Below, one piece after another: positions 15,361-25,333 of a stretch of DNA of 64,000 nucleotides; position 1 is the stretch's first letter; each line of letters begins with the position of its first letter. The notes under the pieces were generated by a model. That model was given only the letters and a program-made list of their open reading frames with translations, made no database searches and was not told where the DNA came from. Source of the stretch: Methylocaldum sp002005105 (lineage in GTDB: Bacteria; Pseudomonadota; Gammaproteobacteria; Methylococcales; Methylococcaceae); assembly GCF_051027545.1 (NCBI RefSeq), contig NZ_CP194902.1, positions 248,001-312,000 of the forward strand, given 5' to 3'. Position numbers and translations under genes: made by a program.

Positions 15361-17053
15361 GGCCGACCTCTAACATTGTCGTAGTAGGGGCGGCGAAATT
15401 TTCGGCTCTCCCATGGCTATCGCTCGCCTCGGCCACCGGCACCTCGAAAAGCTTTCCGTCCCGCAGCTTGAGACAACGATCCGCCAATGAAAAATACGCA
15501 TCGTCGTGAGTAATCACGATAACCGTCTTTCCGCGGGATTTTAGGGAACCGAGAATCTCTCGGTAGAAAATCCTCTTGAATATCGGATCCTGATCCGCAG
15601 CCCATTCATCGAACACATAGAACGGACGATCTTCCAGATAAGCAACCAGAAGTGCGAGCCGTTTTCGCTGCCCTTGCGATAAATTGACCGTAGAAAACTT
15701 ACCGTCCTTGACGGTGACCTTGTGAGCGAGGTCCAGATGCTTCAGGTATTCCCATATTTTGCTGTTGGATTCCAGATTGTCGAAGCCCAATAGGTTTTCG
15801 AACAGGAAAAAGTCGAAAAAAATGGCCGAGAAGTGCTGTCGATAATATTCGAGATTTCCATCGTTTATCGGTTCGCCATCCAACTGTATTTCTCCGCTTT
15901 CCGGCCGATATAATCCAACCAATAAAAAAGCTAACGTGGATTTCCCGCTGCCGTTTCCTCCAATAATAAAAACGATTTCACCGGGGTATAGAGTTAGGTC
16001 GATAGGGCCGAGTACGAACTCCACGCGCCCGTCTTCTCCACGATAACAATGCTGGACTTTCGAAAGCTCCAAAATCGGCGTACGCGCTTCGGGATCTCTT
16101 CTTGGAAGCAGCCCGTAATCCTGATTTTTGCCGGAAAGCCCTTTCTCCAGAGCGTGAATCTTTCCGGCCGACACCCTGGCTTTCGACAGGATAGGAATAA
16201 CTTCGAGCAGAAGCTGGAGCGGCATAGCCATGTATAAAATGATCAAACAATAGCCTCGCGCGATCTCGGACGGAATTTCCTGCCACTGAGGCAGAATGAA
16301 AAGAATCGTACCGATCACTGCGTAAAACAATCCGTTTCCCCAGTTGATGGCGACCGCATACCACAGCATTGCCGATAGCCTATTCCGACGGCAATTGATA
16401 ATCGAAGCTTCCACGCAGTCCGACAAAAACGCCCGGCGACGCGGCTGATTGAGCTTTAGCTCCTTGATTCCATCGGTCATGTTCCGAATGTATCTATATA
16501 CCGAATCCTCGTGCTCGCGGGCGACCACCAGCCATCGATAGGCCCAGTATTGAATCGTCCTAAAACTGAGGACGCCGACGGCCATGGCCCCTAACACGAT
16601 CCAGAGGATATCCCTCGATAACCAGCCGAGATAACCCAGGCCGCCGAACACCACGGCGATATTGACGCAAATGGAAGGAATTCGGGTGAACGCCTCGGAG
16701 ACTGCCGCCACATCTTCTGTGAGATTTGCCAAGGCCTTGCCGGGGCCCATTTTCTGAAATTCAGCCAGCGGTAATTCGAGAATTTCTCGACACAGCCTGA
16801 TTCGTAAATCACGAATCGTATTTTGTCCTAGGAATATGACGACGTATTCCGATACGAGCCTGGCCGCGATAAAACTGCCACACAGTCCGACGAATACCGG
16901 CCAATACTCGTCTATAGAAGCAGGGGGCTGCAGTGCGCCATTGATCACGGCGAGCAGTGCGACCCCGCTAAGCCCACTAACCATGCCCGTTAGGGCAGCG
17001 ATCAAGAGCGCGATCCATGACCGAAACGGAAGAAAGCCGAATAAATCACTCAT
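15350..17053 (-). CDS. cyclic-peptide/siderophore export ABC transporter (PvdE-like)
   Basis: A 567-residue half transporter with an N-terminal six-helix membrane domain and a C-terminal ATPase. Walker A is FIIGGNGSGKSTLAFLLVG, the signature is VNLSQGQRKRLALL, and Walker B is PFYVFDEWAADQDP, followed by VIVITHDDAYF. Overall it matches the cyclic peptide export family that includes PvdE and SyrD. PvdE moves the acylated pyoverdine precursor from cytoplasm to periplasm. The downstream overlap with the acylase gene supports the same export-then-deacylate order. It starts 12 bases after the CapA-like gene. Confidence 0.93.
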   Translation of the reverse strand: MSDLFGFLPFRSWIALLIAALTGMVSGLSGVALLAVINGALQPPASIDEYWPVFVGLCGSFIAARLVSEYVVIFLGQNTIRDLRIRLCREILELPLAEFQKMGPGKALANLTEDVAAVSEAFTRIPSICVNIAVVFGGLGYLGWLSRDILWIVLGAMAVGVLSFRTIQYWAYRWLVVAREHEDSVYRYIRNMTDGIKELKLNQPRRRAFLSDCVEASIINCRRNRLSAMLWYAVAINWGNGLFYAVIGTILFILPQWQEIPSEIARGYCLIILYMAMPLQLLLEVIPILSKARVSAGKIHALEKGLSGKNQDYGLLPRRDPEARTPILELSKVQHCYRGEDGRVEFVLGPIDLTLYPGEIVFIIGGNGSGKSTLAFLLVGLYRPESGEIQLDGEPINDGNLEYYRQHFSAIFFDFFLFENLLGFDNLESNSKIWEYLKHLDLAHKVTVKDGKFSTVNLSQGQRKRLALLVAYLEDRPFYVFDEWAADQDPIFKRIFYREILGSLKSRGKTVIVITHDDAYFSLADRCLKLRDGKLFEVPVAEASDSHGRAENFAAPTTTMLEVGHGA

Positions 17054-17065
17054 CGGGTTGTCACA

Positions 17066-18091
17066 TTATCGAGACCGAGCAGGTTCAGTGCGGCGTATTT
17101 CGAGCTCGACGCATCGCTGTTTCTTGTGCAAGAACGCATATATAAACTCCCAGTTCATTCTGCCGACACCCCAGACACCGTTGCTATCCGGCCCGATATC
17201 GGCTTTCAGAATAATCCCGATAGGGGTATCTCCCCTATTTTCAGAGGAGCAAAAATTTCCCAATGAATAAGCTAATAATCTTGTATTGCGATTAGTTTCA
17301 CAAAGCTCGACTGGTTGCGGACAATGCGAATGATGGCCGATGATCATATCCCACATGTTTAATAATCTGCGGCCGTGCAGCACCTGATGATATTTAGGAC
17401 GCAATTGCATTTCGTATCCCCAGTGCGGATACAAAATATTGAATTCGGCATCGCCAGCAAAATAATCATCGACCTCATCTATCGTCGCTACGAATTCGCA
17501 TTTTTGATTCGACCAACGGGTACAACCGACAATATTTACCTTACCGTCAATGAGCACAGACGGTTCATCCCGCCTTCCCACGGTTATAAAGCCATAATCT
17601 TGCAGCCGCCGGTAGGATTCGCAAAACCCATCCCAGCCATAATCGCCCGTGTGATTATTGGCACAGGATAGAACCGTGCGCTCAGGTGGAAAAAGCTTGG
17701 ACAGATGGTCCAAAATCTCCTCGGTGTGAGCCTGGGCCATAAACACCTGCTTGCGGTGGCCGGTAACAATAGTCCCTTCGAAATTACCGACCAGGAAATC
17801 CGTATCAGAGAAAAAGCGCCTGATATCCTCCCCGATTCTTAAATCCATTCCTTCGAGGATCATGATATCTCCGATAAAACCCAGCTTTATCCGAGGCATA
17901 ACGGTATTTATCACGCTGTTATCGGGAACGAATTCTTCGAATGGGCCGTGGCTTCGCGGCGGATTGATCAGGACGTGGTAAATCCACTCCAATCCCTCGA
18001 CGAGGCTATAAGGCTGGGAAAAATATCGGGGCGGCTTGTCGTTATCCCAACCGGGGCACCTTACTGCTACTTTGCGTTTGAGCAGGTCCAT
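17066..18091 (-). CDS. CapA-family protein inside the siderophore locus
   Basis: A 341-residue protein of the CapA/poly-gamma-glutamate-synthesis family, a calcineurin-like metallohydrolase fold. Motifs are KLGFIGDIMI, FLVGNFEGTIVTG, VLSCANNHTGDYG, NILYPHWGYEM, GHHSHCPQPVEL and YSLGNFCSSE. The chosen ATG (MDLLKRKVAVRCPGW) lies 46 bases after the NRPS 2 reductase stop. A 39-codon upstream extension is open but unlike protein. No signal peptide is visible, so it may be cytoplasmic. CapA proteins are not part of standard pyoverdine pathways; a hydrolytic or amide-forming role in maturation is conceivable but unsupported. Confidence 0.85.
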   Translation of the reverse strand: MDLLKRKVAVRCPGWDNDKPPRYFSQPYSLVEGLEWIYHVLINPPRSHGPFEEFVPDNSVINTVMPRIKLGFIGDIMILEGMDLRIGEDIRRFFSDTDFLVGNFEGTIVTGHRKQVFMAQAHTEEILDHLSKLFPPERTVLSCANNHTGDYGWDGFCESYRRLQDYGFITVGRRDEPSVLIDGKVNIVGCTRWSNQKCEFVATIDEVDDYFAGDAEFNILYPHWGYEMQLRPKYHQVLHGRRLLNMWDMIIGHHSHCPQPVELCETNRNTRLLAYSLGNFCSSENRGDTPIGIILKADIGPDSNGVWGVGRMNWEFIYAFLHKKQRCVELEIRRTEPARSR

Positions 18092-18137
18092 CGAACTAAT
18101 CCGGCGTGTTGTTTCAGGGTGGATGCTTGCAAGTCGC

Positions 18138-21100
18138 TCAACGAAAGGGCCGTTCCAGAACGCCCGCGTCGACCAGATAATCGAGCGATTTGGCAAACAC
18201 GCCCTCATCGACCGTCGGCAAGGCGATTCCGGCTTGCCTCAATGCTTCAGCCGTCGTGCCGCATCGATAAGGCACTGAACCATCGTGATGATGTTCTACA
18301 AAGGACTCCACCATTCCGGCCATGGTGTGCAAAGGCTGATCGGGCGACCGAGAGGCGAGCGTGGAAAAGGCGCTCATCCATTCCGGGGGTGAAGCCTTTT
18401 CAATCCGATACCCATACCTGTCGAGCCAGGCAATAAGATCCGATACCGGTGTCGGATGAGGATTGAAAACGTGATAGGTACGCCCTGGCGAGGAATCGAG
18501 GGCGGACAGCCCCACGATGGCGCGGCTGACGAAGTCGACGGGTGTCAGCACGAATGACGTCCTATTCGTGGGAAATATCCCGAGATCGAGGCACACCTTA
18601 AGAAACCGGCAGTGGAAATCATTCGGATTCCAGCGCCGGTGCCGCCATGTCCCGTCACGGTGCCCAATCGGTAAACGGTAACCGGCAAGCCGCGGTCGCG
18701 CGCGATTCGAATCAGATGCTCGGCCACCAACTTGCTCTGCGAATACCCCAAGGTCAAACGGGTATTCAGGCTGGGCAGATCGTCCTCCGAAAATCCTGGC
18801 GGCTCGGGCTCGGTTCCGTCGTCGAAAATAGACAACGTCGATACGTAATGAACCGGCTTGACCGTGCCGGTGCAGGCAAGGCGAAGGATCTCCCGCGTAC
18901 CCGACACGTTGGCGGGTTTCAAAGCCGGATAAGATAAGATCAGGTTGGTCGACGATCCGTTGTGATAGATCACGTCGACTTCATCGCCCAACTCCCGAAA
19001 CCGCGCCGCCGGCAGTCCGAGAAACGGTTTTGCCAAATCACCGGGCAAAGGCACGATCCGCTGTTTTGCCAAAGGGTTATGGATGGCATAGCGATCGAGG
19101 GTTTCTTCGATTTTATTGGCTGCGTCCTCAGCCGAACCGGAACGCACCAGGCAAAAAATCTTTCCTTGAGTTTGCGCCAATAGTTCGTCCAGTAAAAAAG
19201 GGCCCACGAACCCGGTAATTCCAGTCAACAACACATTGCGAGGAAGTCCGTTCGGTTTCCCTGGGCGGAAAGCAGGCGTGATGGACGAATCCAGAATCGC
19301 TTCCGCGGCCAGATTCACAATGGAAGTTGATGGTTCTTGTTGCTCCGAATTCACGGCATCGCCGAGCGATGCTGCTGCCGAACAAGCCGCGGCGGCATCT
19401 TCGAGTATCCCTAAAAGCCTGCCGGCAAGTCGCTCGATGGTTTCCCGCGAATGACAGGCATGGCTGTAGCTCCAATGAACGCGCAATTCACCCGCCACGA
19501 CCGAGGCATCGATCGACAGGCTGCGCGGCCGCATTCCCGCTGGATCGTTCAGGCGGCAGGCGGGTTCCGGAGCGAGAGAAAACCAAGCATCGACCGCGGT
19601 TCCTTGATCGATTCGGCCAAGGTAGTTAAACCCGATTTGAGGTTCCGGAACGGCTTCCAGCCGGCTGACAAGATCGGGATTCCGATTCAGATAGCGCACG
19701 ACGCCGTAATCGATGCCGTGGTTCGGGATGACGGCCAGTTGCTCCTTCACCGCTTGGACTATTTCCGGAAAAGCCCGATCGGGCGAAATTTCGAACAAAA
19801 CCGGAAATAAGGCGGTAAACCAGCCTACGGTGCGCGAGATGTCTACATCGTCAAAAAGGTATTCACGGCCATGGCTTTCCATTTCCAAAAATACCGAGTC
19901 GCTTTGCGCCCATTCGGCCAGCACGGCCACTACCGCCGCGAGAAGAACCTCGTTGATCCGCGCGCCATAGGCCAGCGGGGCGTTTTGCAGCAAAACGGAC
20001 GTTTTCGTCGGGTCCAGCGAAATGGTCACGGTCTCGCCGGTTGCCTCGGAATCGACGCCCCCGGCGAAATCCATCGGCAGTGCAGCGATCCGGCTCCAAT
20101 CGGTGTTCAGCCAATAGGCGACGTTGCGCTCCGGCATTGCCGTTTGCGCATGATCCGCGAGGCGTTCCGCCCATTGCTTGAAGGCGGTGGTTTTTTTCGG
20201 CAACCTCATCTCTCGCGCCGCGAGAGCCTGCCGGTAAAGGGCGCTCATGTCTTCCAAAAGAATGCGCCAACTTACTCCGTCCACCACCAGGTGGTGGATG
20301 ATGATCAACAAACGGCTGCTCGAATCGCCTCCGCAATCGAACCACACCACCCGAATTAAAGGCCCGTGACGCAAATCGAGGCTGCGCTGCCACCGCGAAG
20401 CCTGTTCGGTCAGCGCGGCTTGCCGGCGATCCTCGGCGAGACCCGAAAAATCGACCGAAACGATTTCGACTGCGCCCTCGACATCCTCCGCCAGCACCTG
20501 CGTCCAAAGACCGCCGCACTCGCGAAAACGGGTGCGCAAAACATCGTGGTGGTGCAGCAGGTGCCGTATGACGTCTGTCAGTACCGCGGGGACGATCGGC
20601 TGTTTTGCCTCCAGCAGAACCGATTGGTTCCAATGATTCGGGTTAGGGAAGGACTGTTCGAAAAACCACCGCTGGATGGGCGTCAAGGGAACTTCTCCCG
20701 TAATGATGCCCTGTTCCGCCTGCACGTCCGTGTCGCGGTCCTTTGCTTTCGCCAATGCTTCGATGGTTTGGTATTCGAAAACCTGCCGGGGATGAATGGT
20801 CAAGCCGGCCTGCTTCGCCCGATTCACCATCTGCATGCTTAATATGGAATCGCCGCCGATCTCGAAAAAGTTATCCTGGATGCCGACTTTCTCCAGACCC
20901 AATACCTGCCCCCAGATAGCGCACAACACGGCCTCGATCTTGGTGCGCGGTGCGACGTAGCGGTCCTCCGATTGATCCCGGACGTCCACTGAAGGTAATG
21001 CCTTGCGGTCCAGTTTGCCGTTGGGCGTCAGCGGGAGACGATCGAGAAATACAAAGGCCGACGGAATCATGTAGCTGGGCAACATGTTTTGCAGAAACGC

Positions 21101-24070
21101 GCGTAACCCGTCGGCGTCGGCCGCGCGTTCGCCTTGCCTTGGCACGAGGTACGCAATCAGGCGCTTGCTTCCCGAAGGGGTTTCGTGATCGGTCACGACC
21201 GCTGCTTCGATATCCGGGTGCTTCAGCAACTTGACCTCGATCTCGCTCAACTCTACTCGAAACCCCCTAATCTTGACTTGGTGATCGGCCCTCCCCAAGA
21301 ACACGATATTGCCGTCGGCGCGGAAATGCGCACGGTCTCCCGTCCGGTAAAGACGAGCCCCGGAGGCATTATCGAAAGGGTTGGGCAAAAAACGTTCGGC
21401 GGTCAATGCCGGCTGATTCAAATAGCGGGCGGCAAGACCTTCGCCGCCGATATAAAGCTCGCCGGGTACGCCAACGGGCACCGGATTCAAATAGGCATCC
21501 AATAGATATATCCGCGCACCGGGAATGGGGCGGCCGATGGGTATCGAGTCCTCGGAAAATTTCGGCGGGATTTTATATGCGGTGCACCAGACGGTGCCTT
21601 CGGTGGGGCCGTATTCGTTATAGAGATCCGCTCCCGGCAGTTGTGCGTAGTGGCGTTCGGCCACTCCCGCCGAGCAAGCTTCTCCGGCGACGATAACCGC
21701 CCGCAAGCTATCGAGTTGCCCCGCATCCGCTTGCTCGAGGAGGATATTGTAAAAAGACGGCAGGCCTAACAAATGGGTAATCCGCTCTTTCCTGATCCAA
21801 TCGACCACAAACGCCGGAACGGTATGAGTCGAATCATCGGGAATGCACAGTTTTCCGCCTTGGCTCAAGGTCCAGAATATGCCCGCCACGGAACTGTCGA
21901 AGGCAAAGGAAGAAAGCAATAAAAAGCTTTCCACCGGGTTGCGGTAATAGGCAAACCGGGCCTGGGTCGAGTGCAGGACATTGCGATGAGTAACGGCTAC
22001 GCCCTTGGGTTTTCCCGTGGACCCGGAGGTGTAAATAACGTAGGCCAGGTCGCCGGAATCGGTCGTCACCCGCGGATCCACGACGGGTTGTTCGGCAATC
22101 GCTTCCCAATCACAGTCGACGCATGTCGCCGCTATCGATAGATTCGGCAACGCCGCCAGCACCGATTCCCGAGTCAGAAGCAGCGCTGCGCCGGAATCGT
22201 CCAGCAGATACGCAATCTCGTCCTTGGGGTATTTCGGATCGATCGGCACATAGGCTCCGCCGGCTTTCAGAACGCCGAGTATCCCGACCACCATTTCCGG
22301 CAAGCGACCGATACATAGTGCGACCGTGATTCCGGGTCCTACCCCTTTGCTACGGAGGTAGTGCGCCAGTTGATTGGCCCTGGCGTTAAGCTCCGCGTAA
22401 GTCAAAGTCGATCCGTTGCCGCACAGGGCGATTGCTGACGGCACACGCCGCGCCTGATCCTCGAACAGTGCGTGGATGAATCCGTCCGCCGACGTTTCTC
22501 CCGAGCGCGCGGGCAGGCCATTCGCACTCTCCGGACCGCCATCCGATAACACGTAGGCGGTTACAGTGCTCCACTCCTCGGTCAGTTGCCGGTTTTCCTC
22601 CGGCGTCAGCAGCCGCAATTCGCTGATCCGCGTGTCCGGAGCGTCTGCGATGTGCTCCAGTAATACCCGGAAGTGACTCGCCATGCGGGCGATCGTGCTC
22701 TCGTCGAACAAATCGACGTTGTATTCCAGGGATGTGCGCAGACCGTCCGGCTCTTCGGTAACGTGCAGGGTCAAGTCGAACTTTGAAACATGGTTCTCGA
22801 CCGAGAATGGCGTGATATCCAGTCCGGTTACCCGTATCGAGTCGAACGGCACGTTGTGCAGTACGAACATGACCTGGAATAACGGATTGGAACTCGCATC
22901 TCGAATCGGCTTGAGCTTTTTAACCAATAACTCGAAGGGATACTCCTGATGCGGCTGGGTATCCAACATCGTTTCGCGGGTTCGGCCCAGCAAGGCGGTG
23001 AATTTCGGATTGCCCGAAAGATCGGTTTGCAGTGCCAATACATTGACGAAAAAACCGATCAGCCCTTCGAGCTCCGCATGGTTGCGGTTGGCTACCGGGG
23101 TCCCTACGCAAATATGTTGCTCACCGGTATAGCGATGCAGGAGCACATTGAAGGCGGAAAACAAGAGCGCGAACAAAGTCACGTTCCGCCGGCGGCATAA
23201 CTGGTTCAGCTTTACGGTGAGTTCCTTGGCCAGAAAAAAGTGGTAGTCGCTCCCGCGATACGTCTGCACCGCCGGCCTCGTCCGATCGGTCGGCAACTCG
23301 AAACCGGAATCGGAACCGGATAAATGACGCTCCCAGAACGAAAACATTTTCGCGAGGACATCCGGTTGCAACCGCTGCCGCTGCCAATAAGCGAAGTCGG
23401 CGTATTGGATGGGCAACTCGGGTAACGGTGACGGGCGGCCTAGGACATAAGCTTCGTACAGCGTGGCCAGCTCCCGGTATAGAACAGCCGCCGACCAGCC
23501 GTCGGTGATAATGTGGGGCATGGTGATGAGGAGAACATGCTCCTGTTCGTCTTGGGTGCCCTCGGCCAAGCGAAAGAGCCTGACGCGCAGCAGCGGGCAT
23601 TCGGATAAATCAAAAGGCGTTCTCGATTCCCGGTTAAGCAGTTTTCCAAGGTAGTTGCGGCGTTCCGACGGAGATTGTCCGCTCAGATCCTCCACACTGA
23701 CGGACAAGCTAAGTTCCGGCAGCACTCGCTGGATCGGCTCGGAGTTCGCGATGACAAATTCGGTCCGCAAGGACTCGTGCCGACGGATGATCTCGTTGAT
23801 GGCTTTTTCCAATGCATCAACGACTAGCGTTCCCCTAAGCCGAACCGCAATGGAAAAGTTATAGGCGGCGCTGTCCGATTCCAATTGATCGAGGAAGAAC
23901 AACTGCTGTTGGGAGAAAGACAGAGGCGATGGTCCCTGAGGCCGCTTGGGCATCGTGGATGGTCCAAGCCGACGGGGAATCAGCCGCCCTTGCAGGCGTT
24001 CTTGCAAAAGCGCTCGTTTGCTTGCGGATAATGCAGACTTGGATTCGGATAATTCGATCTCGTTTTTCAT
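18138..24070 (-). CDS. NRPS 2: C-A-T-E-reductase, frameshifted in the reductase domain
   Basis: Approximate layout by residue is C 45-480, A 530-1030, T 1030-1095, E 1120-1560, thioester reductase 1600-1977. The C motif reads MPHIITDGWS (first His of HHxxxDG is Pro). The A domain carries YVIYTSGSTGKPKG; its specificity residues, aligned by hand to GrsA, are D-S-A-G-I-A-E-V-W-K, which I cannot assign. T is DNFFEIGGDSILSMQ. E has IIHHLVVDGVSWRIL and DVDISRTVGWFTALFPV. The reductase has NVLLTGITGFVGPFLLDELL and the YSQSK pair. A one-base loss near 18630 shifts the frame. The main frame then ends at 18545 with unrelated residues (GIRMISTAGFL), while the true continuation (NPNDFHCRFLKVCLDLG) runs on to 18138. 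The total span is one base short of a multiple of three. The start follows GGAAAGGACAAT and overlaps the PepSY gene by 4 bases. Confidence 0.9.
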
Positions 24071-25284
24071 CCCATTGTCCTTTCCAGACGTTTCTTGAAC
24101 CCGGCCTCGCTCCGCCTTGCCGCCTTTCGCTTCTGTAGCCAGCGCACGATTCCGCTGACGTAAAGGATCAAGGGCGTGAAACCGATGACACACCATGCGA
24201 TGCGGCCCGGAAGGCCAATCGCTTCTCCGCTATGCAGGGGCCACATGAGGTTGAGGAATGTCTCGCCGGCGGTAAATTGATTCGGGTCCTGAACCGCCAG
24301 CACCTTGCCGGTGTACTGGTCGATCCAGATCTTGGTGCGCGGCCTGAGCCGGTTAGCTTCTCCGGATTGCCTTTTCTCGATGACATAGACGCCATCGGGA
24401 CCGTCCGGCGTCTGTACTCCACGCAGTTCTGCGCCGGGAAAAACGGAGTCGGCTATTGCCACGGCGTCGGCTATCGAAATCCGGCGCCCACCGGCGGCTG
24501 ATTCCGATTTAAGTTCGGGGTCCTTTAAATGCTCGGCGCCGATAGGCGAAAAACATCGTATCAACGGCTTTAGATAATCATCGTAATTGAACGAAAACCC
24601 GGTAAAAGCCAGTGTGACGAGAACCGTTGCTGCGTAAAAGCCGGTTACTTTATGCAAATCGAAATAAAACCGTTCCGGACTCGCCCTTCGTTTGAAAGTG
24701 ATCGCGGTTTTCATTTTGTTCCAACGCGGCCACCACAGGTACAAGCCGCTCAACGCGGAAAGCAGCAGGAGCAGGCCGGAGAAACAGACTATGTCAAAAC
24801 CCAGTTTGCCGGGTTTCGAACCGAGCTTGCCCAAAAGAAAGCTGGCGTGAATCTCGTAAATCAGGGTCGATAAGGATTGCCCCCAAAAGCTCTCCTTGAG
24901 GATTTCACCACTGTAAACATCCACCAAAACCCGCAACGGTGCGTAAAATTCATCCATCGTTTCCTCGGGGTTCGGATATATTGCCCACAAATAGGTTTTC
25001 CCATACCCAGGCAATACCAAGATCCATTGCCCCTTTCTTTGTGGATGTGCCGCCGTGAGGGTTTGCATGATTTCGTCCAATGAGTGTGGTTGCACATCGG
25101 ATTCGTGATGGGTTTGCGTCGGCAAACCGAGTTCTTCCAATTCTCGGAAGAAAACATTAACCGACCCCGTCAGTCCGAGAACGACGAAAACAAACCCTGC
25201 CGCCAAGGCGATAAATAAATGCACCTTGAGCCAGAAAGCGCGAAAACGCCGTCGAAGAGTAAGGTGTCCCGAGTTTCGTTCCAT
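24067..25284 (-). CDS. PepSY-associated TM helix protein (putative ferric-siderophore reductase)
   Basis: A 405-residue membrane protein with four main hydrophobic segments: VHLFIALAAGFVFVVLGLTG near residue 22, the block around FDIVCFSGLLLLLSALSGLYLWW, FYAATVLVTLAFTGFSF, and the C-terminal IAWCVIGFTPLILYVSGIV. Periplasmic PepSY-like parts lie between them. Conserved histidines at helix ends (VHLFIAL, EIHASFLLG, DLHKVTGFY, PLHSGEA) could bind heme. Relatives next to TonB receptors and siderophore genes (PiuB/FoxB/FpvG types) reduce iron from the siderophore at the inner membrane. It overlaps the NRPS 2 start by four bases (ATGA). Confidence 0.85.
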   Translation of the reverse strand: MERNSGHLTLRRRFRAFWLKVHLFIALAAGFVFVVLGLTGSVNVFFRELEELGLPTQTHHESDVQPHSLDEIMQTLTAAHPQRKGQWILVLPGYGKTYLWAIYPNPEETMDEFYAPLRVLVDVYSGEILKESFWGQSLSTLIYEIHASFLLGKLGSKPGKLGFDIVCFSGLLLLLSALSGLYLWWPRWNKMKTAITFKRRASPERFYFDLHKVTGFYAATVLVTLAFTGFSFNYDDYLKPLIRCFSPIGAEHLKDPELKSESAAGGRRISIADAVAIADSVFPGAELRGVQTPDGPDGVYVIEKRQSGEANRLRPRTKIWIDQYTGKVLAVQDPNQFTAGETFLNLMWPLHSGEAIGLPGRIAWCVIGFTPLILYVSGIVRWLQKRKAARRSEAGFKKRLERTMG

Positions 25285-25333
25285 GTTCGCGTTCGTGGAA
25301 TACTTTTTCGTACAGCAATAGGTTTAATCTTTT

